Shown here: in pieces, positions 1 to 7,465 of the stretch
Layout: every line of letters begins with the position of its first letter
How positions within the stretch are numbered: the first letter of the stretch is position 1
NCBI RefSeq assembly: GCF_019679455.1
Contig: NZ_JAIEZQ010000003.1
Coordinates: 310,001-374,000 of the forward strand
DNA from: Nocardioides jiangsuensis
Lineage (GTDB): Bacteria > Actinomycetota > Actinomycetes > Propionibacteriales > Nocardioidaceae
Direction of reading: 5' to 3'
DNA length: 64,000 nt
The notes under the pieces: model-generated
Told to the model about the DNA's origin: nothing
The model's input: only the letters and a program-made list of their open reading frames with translations
Database searches by the model: none
Program-made: the position numbers and the translations under genes

Positions 1-94
1 CCAGGCGCGGATGTCGTCCCGATTCCGGAAAACCGGCCACGCGACGCCTTTACCTTTCCTACCCTTTACCAGGGGCACGACCAGGGGAGGACAC

Positions 95-679
95 ATGGCT
101 CGGGAGGCCGTCCGGGAGCAGCGCAGGCCAGGGGATCTGGCCCGCCTGGCCGAGATCCGGTGGCGGCACGTCCGCGACGTACGGCGTCCGGACCGGCCCG
201 AGGAGAAGGTCGACCACGTGTCGATCGGGCCGAGCGGCATCCATGTGATCGGTTACTGCACCCACGAGCCGGTCGAGGCCGGCGACGCCGCGCTCCGTGA
301 CCGCCGCGAGGCCGCGCGGGCCGTCGCCGCGCTGCTGCCCGAGCGCTACCGGTCCCGGACGCTGCCGGTGCTGTGCTTCCGCGAGGAGGTGCCGGTGTCG
401 ACGACCCTCGACGAGGTGCTGGTGACCTCCACGATGACCTATGACCACGTGCGCCGCTCGTCGCCGGTCGTGCTCTCCACCTCCGAGGTCAACGAGGTCG
501 CCGGGCTGCTGGAGGCCCGCCTCGAGCCGTACCCGGTCGTCCCGGTCCAGGCGCGCCGCAGGCCTCTCTGGCGCCGGCCCGCCCTGGTCGCGGCGGCGCT
601 GCTCACCGTCGCCGGCGGGGCCGGAGGGCTCGCCGGGCTGGCCGCCGTGGACGCGGTCGCGGTGGCCTGGCCCTGGTAG
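95..679 (+). CDS. NERD-like protein with C-terminal membrane segment
   Basis: 194 residues from the ATG at 95, which follows an AGGGGAGG ribosome site; an in-frame ATG at 11 has no such site. The stretch VDHVSIGPSGIHVIGY (about residues 35-50) resembles the core strand of NERD (nuclease-related) domains. Family members normally continue with an active-site Lys; here CTHEP follows, so nuclease activity is doubtful. An Arg-rich stretch followed by an Ala/Gly/Leu/Val-rich segment near residues 160-185 looks like a C-terminal membrane anchor. A hairpin follows the stop, so it is probably transcribed apart from the stress operon downstream. The NERD resemblance rests on one motif; the function is unknown. 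Confidence 0.6.
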   Translation: MAREAVREQRRPGDLARLAEIRWRHVRDVRRPDRPEEKVDHVSIGPSGIHVIGYCTHEPVEAGDAALRDRREAARAVAALLPERYRSRTLPVLCFREEVPVSTTLDEVLVTSTMTYDHVRRSSPVVLSTSEVNEVAGLLEARLEPYPVVPVQARRRPLWRRPALVAAALLTVAGGAGGLAGLAAVDAVAVAWPW

Positions 680-688
680 GACCCCGTG

Positions 689-707
689 CGCCCCGTTGCC
701 CGGGGCG
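689..707 (+). terminator. Hairpin after the NERD-like gene
   Basis: CGCCCCG and CGGGGCG form a perfect 7-bp stem around the loop TTGCC, starting 10 bases past the stop codon. There is no strong T-run, which is common for high-GC actinobacterial terminators. It would insulate the stress operon from the gene upstream. Confidence 0.5.
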
Positions 708-773
708 GTGACCCCGGCGTCGTACCCCGGCCACGTGCCCGGCACGGGCGGCCTTCTCTCTCGCGCGTTCCGC

Positions 774-805
774 TTGGACGGCGGAACCCCGCGTGCGACT
801 ATGCT
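774..805 (+). promoter_or_regulatory. Possible promoter of the stressosome operon
   Basis: TTGGAC at 774-779 and TATGCT at 800-805 resemble -35 and -10 hexamers, but the 20-base spacing is longer than the usual 17-18. The position, about 45 bases before the rsbR-like start, is suitable. Weak evidence by sequence alone. Confidence 0.3.
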
Positions 806-848
806 TCGGGCCCTCCGGGGGCACATCGTCGACAACGAGGAGAGGCCA

Positions 849-1709
849 GTGGCTGACGCAGCCGTGGACAAGGGCTGGGCGACGCTGCTCAGGCGCAACG
901 GTGACGAGGTCGTCGCCCGCTGGAGCGAGGCCGCGGCCCAGTCGCTCGAGGGCCGCATGACGCGTGCCGAGCTCGAGCGCGACGTCCGTGAGATGTACGA
1001 CGCGCTGGTCGCCGGCGTCGGTGAGGGCGACCGCCACACCCTGGCCGACGCCTCCTTCGCGGAGCTGCGCGCGCTGCTCGCCGACGTCAGCCACACCCGG
1101 GCCCGGCAGGGCTTCTCCTCGACCGAGACGGCGGTCGGCGTCTTCGCGCTGAAGGAGGCGATGCTCGGCGTGCTCGAGGAGCACGGCGACCTCGCCGCCT
1201 ACCGCAGCTTCGCGGACTTCTCCCGGCTGATCGACGAGCTCGGCCTCTACATGCTCGAGGTCTACGCGCAGGCCCGCGAGGCGGTCATCGGCGAGCAGGC
1301 CGACGCGCTGCTCGAGCTGTCCACGCCCGTGGTCAAGCTGTGGGACGGGATCATCTCGCTGCCGCTGGTCGGCACCCTCGACTCCGCACGCACCCAGGTG
1401 GTGATGGAGAAGCTGCTCCAGGCGCTGGTCGACACCGGCTCCGAGCACGCGATCATCGACATCACCGGTGTGCCCGCGGTCGACACCCAGGTCGCCCAGC
1501 ACCTGCTCAAGACGGTGCAGGCCGCCCGGCTGCTCGGCGCCGAGTGCATCATCTCCGGCATCCGCCCGCAGATCGCGCAGACCGTGGTCGCCCTCGGCAT
1601 CGAGTTCGGTGACATCTCCACGAAGGCGTCGCTGTCCGAGGCGCTGTTGGCCGCGCTGCGCAAGCAGGGCACCGACGTCGTACGCCGCACCGGACGCCGG
1701 GACCGCTGA
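849..1709 (+). CDS. rsbR: RsbR-type stressosome co-antagonist
   Basis: 286 residues from a GTG preceded by GAGGAGAGG. The N-terminal ~140 residues are a helical, globin-like RsbR sensor region; a STAS domain occupies about 160-275. The motif ELSTPVVKLWDGI places Thr159 at the position of the phosphorylated linker Thr of Bacillus RsbR. ITGVPAVDTQVA places Thr213 at the STAS phosphosite that RsbT uses. In the known system RsbR and RsbS build the stressosome and hold RsbT until stress. It overlaps the next gene (TGATG), so translation is coupled. The family call is firm; what the sensor region detects is unknown. Confidence 0.92.
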   Translation: MADAAVDKGWATLLRRNGDEVVARWSEAAAQSLEGRMTRAELERDVREMYDALVAGVGEGDRHTLADASFAELRALLADVSHTRARQGFSSTETAVGVFALKEAMLGVLEEHGDLAAYRSFADFSRLIDELGLYMLEVYAQAREAVIGEQADALLELSTPVVKLWDGIISLPLVGTLDSARTQVVMEKLLQALVDTGSEHAIIDITGVPAVDTQVAQHLLKTVQAARLLGAECIISGIRPQIAQTVVALGIEFGDISTKASLSEALLAALRKQGTDVVRRTGRRDR

Positions 1710-2131
1710 TGGACCGCGTCCCCATCCTGAAGATCGGCGACATCCTGCTCGTCTCGATCCAGGTGGACCTGCAGGACCACATCGCGCTGGCCCTGCAGGA
1801 GGACCTCGGCGACAAGATCGTCGCCACCAGCGCCCGGGGTGTCCTCATCGACATCTCGGCGCTGGAGATCGTCGACAGCTTCATCGGCCGCATGCTCTCC
1901 ACGATCGCCTCGATCTCGCGCGTCCTCGACGCGGAGACGGTGGTCGTGGGCATGCGCCCCGCCGTCGCGATCACCCTCGTGGAGCTCGGGCTCTCCCTCG
2001 GCGGTGTCAGGACCGCCCTCGACGTCGACCGCGGGATGGCGATGCTGGCCGCCTCCACCGAGGTGCGCGACGACGAGCTCGAACCGGACGAGCACGGAGC
2101 CATCGACACCGTGTCCGCCCCGGGAGACTGA
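1709..2131 (+). CDS. rsbS: RsbS-type stressosome scaffold (single STAS domain)
   Basis: 140 residues, a lone STAS domain with a short acidic tail. The segment LIDISALEIVDSFIG carries Ser57, matching the serine of Bacillus RsbS that RsbT phosphorylates; this phosphorylation releases RsbT. The start ATG overlaps the rsbR stop, and its own stop overlaps the rsbT start in the same TGATG pattern, giving a tightly coupled R-S-T unit with matched stoichiometry. Order and domain content equal the classical rsbRST module. Confidence 0.92.
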   Translation: MDRVPILKIGDILLVSIQVDLQDHIALALQEDLGDKIVATSARGVLIDISALEIVDSFIGRMLSTIASISRVLDAETVVVGMRPAVAITLVELGLSLGGVRTALDVDRGMAMLAASTEVRDDELEPDEHGAIDTVSAPGD

Positions 2132-2550
2132 TGCCCACGCCGGTCGTGGTGGAGTCCGGGGAGATCCACGAGATCCACACCGACGCCGACGTCGTCCGGG
2201 TCCGGCAGGCGGCGCGGACCCTCGCGCTCTCCGCCAAGCTGTCCCTGGTGGACCAGACCAAGCTGGTCACCGCGGCCAGCGAGCTGGCCCGCAACACCCT
2301 CGTCTACGGCGGGGGCGGCCGGGCCACCGTCGAGGTCGTCAGGCTCGGCCCGCGCCGCGGCGTGCGTGCGGTGTTCGTCGACGAGGGACCGGGCATTCCG
2401 GACCTCGACCTCGCGCTCACCGACGGCTGGACCAGCGGCAGCGGCATGGGCCTGGGCCTGTCCGGTGCCCGCCGGCTCGTCGACGAGTTCGAGGTCAGCA
2501 CCGATGTCGGCACCGGGACCACGGTCAGTGTGGTGAAGTGGACGCGATGA
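2131..2550 (+). CDS. rsbT: RsbT-type switch kinase
   Basis: 139 residues, a complete GHKL/HATPase fold. The N box is SELARNTL (Glu51, Asn55), G1 is DEGPGI (84-89) and G2 is GMGLGL (105-110), so ATP and Mg binding residues are intact. In the known system RsbT phosphorylates RsbR and RsbS, leaves the stressosome and activates a PP2C phosphatase such as RsbU. Two downstream genes here (2547-3578 and 5041-6648) carry PP2C domains and are candidate targets. It overlaps the following gene by four bases. Confidence 0.92.
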   Translation: MPTPVVVESGEIHEIHTDADVVRVRQAARTLALSAKLSLVDQTKLVTAASELARNTLVYGGGGRATVEVVRLGPRRGVRAVFVDEGPGIPDLDLALTDGWTSGSGMGLGLSGARRLVDEFEVSTDVGTGTTVSVVKWTR

Positions 2551-3578
2551 CTCATGCCGCGGACGACTCGTACGGCCTCGCCGTCGTCGAGGACGTCGGC
2601 TGGCTGCGCGTGGACGACCCCAGCTCGCCGGGCACGGTGCGCCGCCGCCTGGTCGAGCTCGCCCGCCAGGTGGGCTTCTCCGAGACCCGGACCGGTGAGG
2701 TCGGGATCGTCGCGACGGAGCTCGCCACGAACCTCGTCAAGCACGCTCGCGACGGCGCCGTGCTCCTGCGGCTGCTGCGCTCCGACGGGGTCGGCGGTGT
2801 CGAGATCGTGACCGTCGACAGCGGGCCCGGGATGCGCGACCCGCGGGCGGTGTTCGCCGACGGCCGGTCCACGGCCGGCACCCTCGGCATCGGGCTCGGC
2901 GCCGTGGCCCGGCTGTCGAGCCGGTACGACGTCCACTCCGCCCCCGGCCACGGCACCGTGGTCACCGCCACCCTGTGGCCGGCCGGGGTCGAGGTCTCGC
3001 CCGAGCCTGCCGCGGGGCTGACCCGGGTGATGAGCGGCGAGGAGATCTGCGGCGACGCCTACGCCGTGCGCAGCGTCCACGACGGCCTGCTACTGATGGT
3101 CGCCGACGGGCTGGGCCACGGGCCGCTCGCCGCCCGCGCCTCGTCGGAGGCGGTCCGGGTGTTCCGCGAGTCCACCCACCACAGCCCCGCCGAGCTGCTC
3201 CGCGAGCTGCACCGCGCCCTCCAGCCGACCCGCGGCGCCGCGATCGCGATCGGCCACCTCCAGCCGCGGCGCGCGCTGCTCACCTACGCCGGGATCGGCA
3301 ACATCGCCGGCCGTGTGGTCGACAACGGCGCCACCAAGGGGCTGGTCAGCCACCCCGGCATCGTCGGCCACCACGCGCGCGTGCCGCGGTCGCTGGTGTA
3401 CGACGTCACCCCGACCTCCTACGTCGTCATGCACAGCGATGGTGTCCGCGACCGGTGGGACACCGCCGAGCTGCCGGGGCTGCTGAACCACACGCCGCTC
3501 GTCGTCGCGACCTCGATCCTCCGTGACGCGGGGGTCCGTCCCGACGACGCCAGCGTCCTGGTCGCGCAGGTGGCCTGA
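2547..3578 (+). CDS. Fusion of RsbT/RsbW-like HATPase and RsbX/SpoIIE-like PP2C phosphatase
   Basis: 343 residues from an ATG overlapping the rsbT stop. Residues ~20-145 are a HATPase domain with N box ELATNLVKHA, G1 DSGPGM and G2 GTLGIGLG, all intact. Residues ~155-343 are a compact PP2C/SpoIIE-type domain with SGEEICGD and DGLGHGPLA. The short PP2C half resembles RsbX, which resets the stressosome by dephosphorylating RsbR and RsbS. One chain thus joins a kinase-like and a phosphatase domain acting in opposite directions. Which half is active on which partner cannot be told from sequence. Confidence 0.85.
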   Translation: MTHAADDSYGLAVVEDVGWLRVDDPSSPGTVRRRLVELARQVGFSETRTGEVGIVATELATNLVKHARDGAVLLRLLRSDGVGGVEIVTVDSGPGMRDPRAVFADGRSTAGTLGIGLGAVARLSSRYDVHSAPGHGTVVTATLWPAGVEVSPEPAAGLTRVMSGEEICGDAYAVRSVHDGLLLMVADGLGHGPLAARASSEAVRVFRESTHHSPAELLRELHRALQPTRGAAIAIGHLQPRRALLTYAGIGNIAGRVVDNGATKGLVSHPGIVGHHARVPRSLVYDVTPTSYVVMHSDGVRDRWDTAELPGLLNHTPLVVATSILRDAGVRPDDASVLVAQVA

Positions 3579-3580
3579 GC

Positions 3581-5044
3581 ATGGGCGTCCAGGAGGTGTA
3601 CGCGATCGAGCTCGGCTCCGAGGTCGACGTCTTCGCCGCGCGCCAGGGCGGGCGAGAGGTCGCCGCCGCGGTCGGCATGGACGGCCAGGACCTGGTCCGG
3701 GTCGCCACCGCGCTCAGCGAGGTCAGCCGGGACGTGGTCGCGTCCGGCGGTGGCCGGGTGGTGTTCTCGCTGCCCAGCCCGGGGCTGCTCCGGGTCGTGG
3801 TGACGTGCAACGCCGTGGACAGGCTCCCGCCCAGCGAGGACTCGGCGGGCCTCGCCGCTGCCGGCCGGCTCGTCGACGGGGTCACCGAGTCCACCGACGC
3901 CGCGGGTCACGCCGTGGTGACGCTGGAGAAGCGGATCACCTCACCGGTCCTCCTCGACGACGTCCGCGGCTCGGACCTGCGCCGCAGGCTCGCCGCCTCG
4001 GTCCATCGGAGCCCGCTCGACGAGCTGCGGACGCAGAACGCCGAGCTGCTCGCGGCGCTCGACGAGGCGCAGGCCCGCAAGCAGGAGCTGCTCCGGGTCA
4101 ACGCGGAGCTCGAGGAGACCAACCACGGGGTGCTCGCGCTCTACAACGAGCTGTCGACCGAGCTCGAGGACACCAACCGCGGTGTCGTGGCGCTCTACGC
4201 CGAGATCGACCAGAAGAACGCGCTGCTGCGCGAGGCCAGCGAGAGCAAGACCCGCTTCCTGCGCAACATCAGCCACGAGCTGCGCACCCCGGTGAACAGC
4301 GTGCTGGGCCTGGCCCGGCTGCTGCTCGACCGCAACGGCGTCGACCCGCTCACCGACGAGCAGCGACACCAGATCGAGTTCATCAACTCCAGCGGCGAGG
4401 ACCTGCTCCGGCTCGTCAACGAGCTGCTCGACCTGGCCAAGGCGGAGTCCGGGCGGATCGAGCCGGTCATCGACGACGTGGACCTCGCGACGCTCTTCCG
4501 CGAGCTGGAGGGGACCACGCGTCCGTTGATCACGCGGGACGACGTACGTCTCGTGGTCGACGAGCCCACCGAGGTGACCCGGCTGCGCACCGACGGCACC
4601 CTGCTCCGGCACGTGCTGCGCAACCTGCTCAGCAACGCGGTCAAGTTCACCGAGCACGGCGCGATCACGCTGGCGGCCACCCCGGTCGAGGACGGGCGGG
4701 TGGTGCGGGTCTCGGTCCGCGACGAGGGCATCGGCATCTCGCCCGAGGACCAGGCCAAGGTGTTCGAGGAGTTCTACCAGGTGCGCGGCCGGCTGCAGAC
4801 CAGCGCGAAGGGGACCGGTCTCGGGCTCGCGTTCGCGCGGCGGGTCGCGGTCATCCTTGGCGGCGACCTCCGGGTGCAGAGCACCCCGGGGAAGGGCAGC
4901 ACGTTCCTGGTGGAGCTGCCGGTCGACGGCCGGCCACCCTCGGCGGCCGACGAGACCGGCTCCGCGACCACCACCGAGCCGGGACCGGGACCGGCGCACC
5001 ACCATGACCCGTCCCGGGGAGGACAGGAGAACGACGGCCGATGA
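3581..5044 (+). CDS. Histidine kinase with degenerate RsbT-like N-terminal domain
   Basis: 487 residues, three bases after the previous stop. Residues ~8-118 align by eye with RsbT: VATALSEVSRDVV sits where RsbT has the N box, with Asp51 in place of Asn, and the glycine boxes G1 and G2 are lost. A coiled coil (~145-225) holds two copies of an ELEETNHGVLALY-like unit. The kinase core follows: H box ISHELRTP with His232, N box LLSNAVKF, G1 DEGIGI, G2 GTGLGL. No membrane segment, so cytoplasmic. The dead RsbT domain could dock on the RsbR/RsbS stressosome and link it to phosphorelay; that is inference. The 3' end overlaps the next gene by four bases. Confidence 0.88.
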   Translation: MGVQEVYAIELGSEVDVFAARQGGREVAAAVGMDGQDLVRVATALSEVSRDVVASGGGRVVFSLPSPGLLRVVVTCNAVDRLPPSEDSAGLAAAGRLVDGVTESTDAAGHAVVTLEKRITSPVLLDDVRGSDLRRRLAASVHRSPLDELRTQNAELLAALDEAQARKQELLRVNAELEETNHGVLALYNELSTELEDTNRGVVALYAEIDQKNALLREASESKTRFLRNISHELRTPVNSVLGLARLLLDRNGVDPLTDEQRHQIEFINSSGEDLLRLVNELLDLAKAESGRIEPVIDDVDLATLFRELEGTTRPLITRDDVRLVVDEPTEVTRLRTDGTLLRHVLRNLLSNAVKFTEHGAITLAATPVEDGRVVRVSVRDEGIGISPEDQAKVFEEFYQVRGRLQTSAKGTGLGLAFARRVAVILGGDLRVQSTPGKGSTFLVELPVDGRPPSAADETGSATTTEPGPGPAHHHDPSRGGQENDGR

Positions 5045-6648
5045 ACGACCCCTCCACGGTGTCGATCCTGGTCTGTGACGACACCGACGCCAAGCGCTAC
5101 GTGATCTCGAGCTGGCTGCGCCGCGCGGGATACCAGGTGGTCGAGGCGGCCACCGGCAACGAGGCGCTGGACCTGGTCGCGGGTGGCAGCCTGGACCTCG
5201 CGGTGCTCGACGTGCACCTGCCCGACATGAACGGCTTCGAGGTGTGCCGGGCGATCAAGCAGGGCCCGCGTACGGCGGCGATGCCGGTGCTGCACATCTC
5301 GGCCATCGCGGTCGACCCCGAGCAGCGCAGCGCCGGGCTCGACTACGGTGCCGACGCCTACCTGATCGACCCGATCGAGCCGCTGGAGCTGCTCTCCACG
5401 GTGCGGGCGCTGCTCCGGTCTTCCGGCGCCCGTCGCAGCGCCGAGCGGCTCGCCACCCGGCTCAGCCGGCTCAGCACCGCCAACCTGCGGATCAACGTGG
5501 CGGTGAACCTGGCCCGGCTGGTCGGCGCCGCCGCCGAGGGAACGGCCCGGGTCCTGGAGTCGGAGTCGGTGGCGATGCTCGTGGGCGACGACGGCCGCAG
5601 CCTCGCCGCGCGGACCAGCGCCGACGGCGTCACCACCACCTGGAGCATCCCCGCCGACGTCGTGGCGACCCTGGTCACCGAGGCGAAGGGCGCCACGCTC
5701 GTCGAGGGAAGCCACGAGCCCTGGACGACGCTGCTGCCCGAGGCCGGCCAGGGGACCTGGTCGGTGATGCCGGTGCGCGAGGGCCACGAGGTCGTGGGCC
5801 TCGTCGGGGCGCCGGGCACTCCTGAGTCCGAGGCGGACGACCGGCTGCTCCTGCGCCAGCTGGCGCAGTCGGTGTCGGTCGCGCACTCCAACCTGCGCGT
5901 CTTCGCCGAGGAGCACCGGATCGCGCTCACCCTGCAGCGCAGCCTGCTGCCGGCGACCCTGCCGCCGCTGCCCGGCCTCGACGTGGCCGCGCGCTACAAG
6001 GCGTCGGGGGAGCAGGCGGAGATCGGCGGCGACTTCTTCGACGCGTTCCAGACCGACGACGGCAGCAGCGTCGTGGTGATCGGCGACGTCCAGGGGCACT
6101 CACTCGCCGCTGCGGTGCTGATGGCGGAGCTGCGCTACTCGCTGCGGGCCTATGCGCACGACGGCTACTCGCCGCCGGAGGTGATGCAGCGGATCAACGC
6201 GGTCCTGCTGCGCAGCCACCCGGAGATGACCGCGACGGTCTGCATGCTCGTCTTCCCGCCGGACCGGCGCAGCGTCACCGTGATGAACGCCGGCCATCTG
6301 CCGCCGCTGGTCGTCAAGGACGGGGTCGCGGAGTACCTCGAGCCGGGCGGCCCGCTGCTCGGCGTGGACGTCCCGCCGGGTGAGCCGGAGACGATCGCAC
6401 TGGTGCCCGGCGACCGGATCGTGCTGATGACCGACGGCCTGGTCGAGCGCCGGGACGAGTCGATCAGTACGGCGCTGGAGCGGCTCTCACGTGATCTGCT
6501 GGCCGGGGTCGGCACCGCGGAGGAGCTGTGCGACGAGCTCATGGCCCGATGGGGCGCCGGCGAGGACGACGTCGCCCTCGTGCTGCTCGACGTGGTGGAG
6601 CAGCACGAGGACGCCGACCGTGCAGACGACCTGACCTCGTCGGTCTAG
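5041..6648 (+). CDS. Response regulator-GAF-PP2C phosphatase (RsbU-like)
   Basis: 535 residues. A receiver domain (1-125) has the acidic pocket DD (13-14) and phospho-acceptor Asp57. The usual Lys before the conserved Pro is replaced by Asp110 (LIDPIEP). A GAF-like region (~150-290) and a SpoIIE/PP2C domain (~310-535) follow, with GGDFFD, IGDVQGH, NAGHLPPL and TDGLVE; the metal-binding Asp residues are present. It likely dephosphorylates an anti-anti-sigma factor, driven by the kinase encoded just upstream. It ends the stress operon; the next gene is on the other strand. Confidence 0.9.
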   Translation: MNDPSTVSILVCDDTDAKRYVISSWLRRAGYQVVEAATGNEALDLVAGGSLDLAVLDVHLPDMNGFEVCRAIKQGPRTAAMPVLHISAIAVDPEQRSAGLDYGADAYLIDPIEPLELLSTVRALLRSSGARRSAERLATRLSRLSTANLRINVAVNLARLVGAAAEGTARVLESESVAMLVGDDGRSLAARTSADGVTTTWSIPADVVATLVTEAKGATLVEGSHEPWTTLLPEAGQGTWSVMPVREGHEVVGLVGAPGTPESEADDRLLLRQLAQSVSVAHSNLRVFAEEHRIALTLQRSLLPATLPPLPGLDVAARYKASGEQAEIGGDFFDAFQTDDGSSVVVIGDVQGHSLAAAVLMAELRYSLRAYAHDGYSPPEVMQRINAVLLRSHPEMTATVCMLVFPPDRRSVTVMNAGHLPPLVVKDGVAEYLEPGGPLLGVDVPPGEPETIALVPGDRIVLMTDGLVERRDESISTALERLSRDLLAGVGTAEELCDELMARWGAGEDDVALVLLDVVEQHEDADRADDLTSSV

Positions 6649-6652
6649 CGGC

Positions 6653-6856
6653 TCAGGCGCAGCACCGGGCCGGGGTGGCCGCGGTGCGCAGCGCCCGCCG
6701 CTCCGCGAAGCGGGACCGCAGCCGCTGCGTCGTCTCCGCGATCCACGACGGCCGGCAGCAGCGGGCCAGCGCGGCGAGGCGGGAGCGGGTGGCCGTGGCA
6801 CGCAGCTCGCGGGCGCGGTCGGCGGCCAGGGCGGTGGCGATGTCGGGGTGGGTCAT
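6653..6856 (-). CDS. Small Cys- and Arg-rich protein downstream of arsI
   Basis: 67 residues from an ATG with GAGGAG ten bases upstream. It starts 12 bases after the arsI stop, so the two are almost surely co-transcribed. Two CC pairs are visible (ARCCRP near residue 33 and the C-terminal RCCA), in an otherwise Arg/Ala-rich basic chain. Paired cysteines next to an arsenic gene suggest As(III) or metal binding, but this is inference. No known family recognised. Its 3' end meets the PP2C gene tail to tail with four bases between stops. Confidence 0.6.
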   Translation of the reverse strand: MTHPDIATALAADRARELRATATRSRLAALARCCRPSWIAETTQRLRSRFAERRALRTAATPARCCA

Positions 6857-6868
6857 GGTGTCTTCTCC

Positions 6869-7378
6869 TCAGCAGCAGGCCGGGGCACGCCCGGCGGTGG
6901 GTTGGTGGGTGGTCTCGCCGGCGGTGGCGCCGACGGTGACGTCGGCGGTCTCCTCGGCGCCGGGGGCGCAGCAGGTCGCGCCGCCGTCGGCCGGCTCGGC
7001 GTCGAAGGTCGGGCTGTCCGCGAGGACCGTGTAGACCTCCCAGAGCTCCCCGTCGGGTGCGCCCTGCACCCAGAACTTGTCCTGCTTGGCGTAGCAGCAG
7101 GTGGTGCTGCGCTCGTCGACCGAGGCGAGGCCGCGCTCCGCGAGCCGGGTCTGCTCGGCGTCGACGGTGTCCACGTCGGCGACCTCGACCCCGAGGTGGT
7201 TGAGGCTGCCGCCCTGGCCGGGGTTCTCCAGGAGGACGAGCTTGAGCGGTGGCTCGGCGATGGCGAAGTTCGCGTAGCCGGGGCGGCGCTTGGCCGGCTC
7301 GGTGCCGAAGAGGGCGCTGTAGAACGCGACGGCCGAGTCGACGTCGTCGACGTTGAGCGCGAGCTGGAGACGGGACAT
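6869..7378 (-). CDS. arsI: ArsI-like C-As lyase (VOC/glyoxalase family)
   Basis: 169 residues. The N-terminal ~125 form one vicinal-oxygen-chelate domain beginning SRLQLALNVDDVDSAVAFY. Metal-ligand positions are in NHLGVEV and in GELWEVYTV, and STTCCYAKQDKFWV is the paired-Cys arsenic-binding motif of ArsI, the Fe(II) dioxygenase that splits trivalent methyl- and aryl-arsenicals. CadI-type proteins are close relatives. The low-complexity tail has more Cys (TCCAP and a C-terminal ACC). It is divergent from the arsR gene, with a likely shared operator at 7391-7417. Confidence 0.85.
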   Translation of the reverse strand: MSRLQLALNVDDVDSAVAFYSALFGTEPAKRRPGYANFAIAEPPLKLVLLENPGQGGSLNHLGVEVADVDTVDAEQTRLAERGLASVDERSTTCCYAKQDKFWVQGAPDGELWEVYTVLADSPTFDAEPADGGATCCAPGAEETADVTVGATAGETTHQPTAGRAPACC

Positions 7379-7390
7379 GGTGGGCTCCTC

Positions 7391-7417
7391 CTAGATATCG
7401 ACGAGTATCGATGTATG
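7391..7417. promoter_or_regulatory. Likely ArsR operator in the arsI/arsR divergent promoter
   Basis: The otherwise GC-rich intergenic region turns AT-rich here: TATCGA occurs twice, 11 bases apart, inside an imperfect inverted arrangement (ATATCGA...TATCGATGTAT). ArsR/SmtB repressors bind such AT-rich sites. Position between the divergent arsI and arsR genes supports autoregulation and arsenite-induced release. The exact site is not proven. Confidence 0.45.
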
Positions 7418-7465
7418 GCTGAGACAGAGGTTGCCAGTCAGTTCGACGGCTGTCAATATGTTGGC

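Noticed and set aside
59-1502. Long open frames on the strand opposite to the NERD-like and rsbR genes
   Set aside because: They are Arg/Gly/Ala/Pro-rich, lack ribosome sites and overlap genes with recognised domains; GC-rich DNA gives such shadows everywhere in this window.
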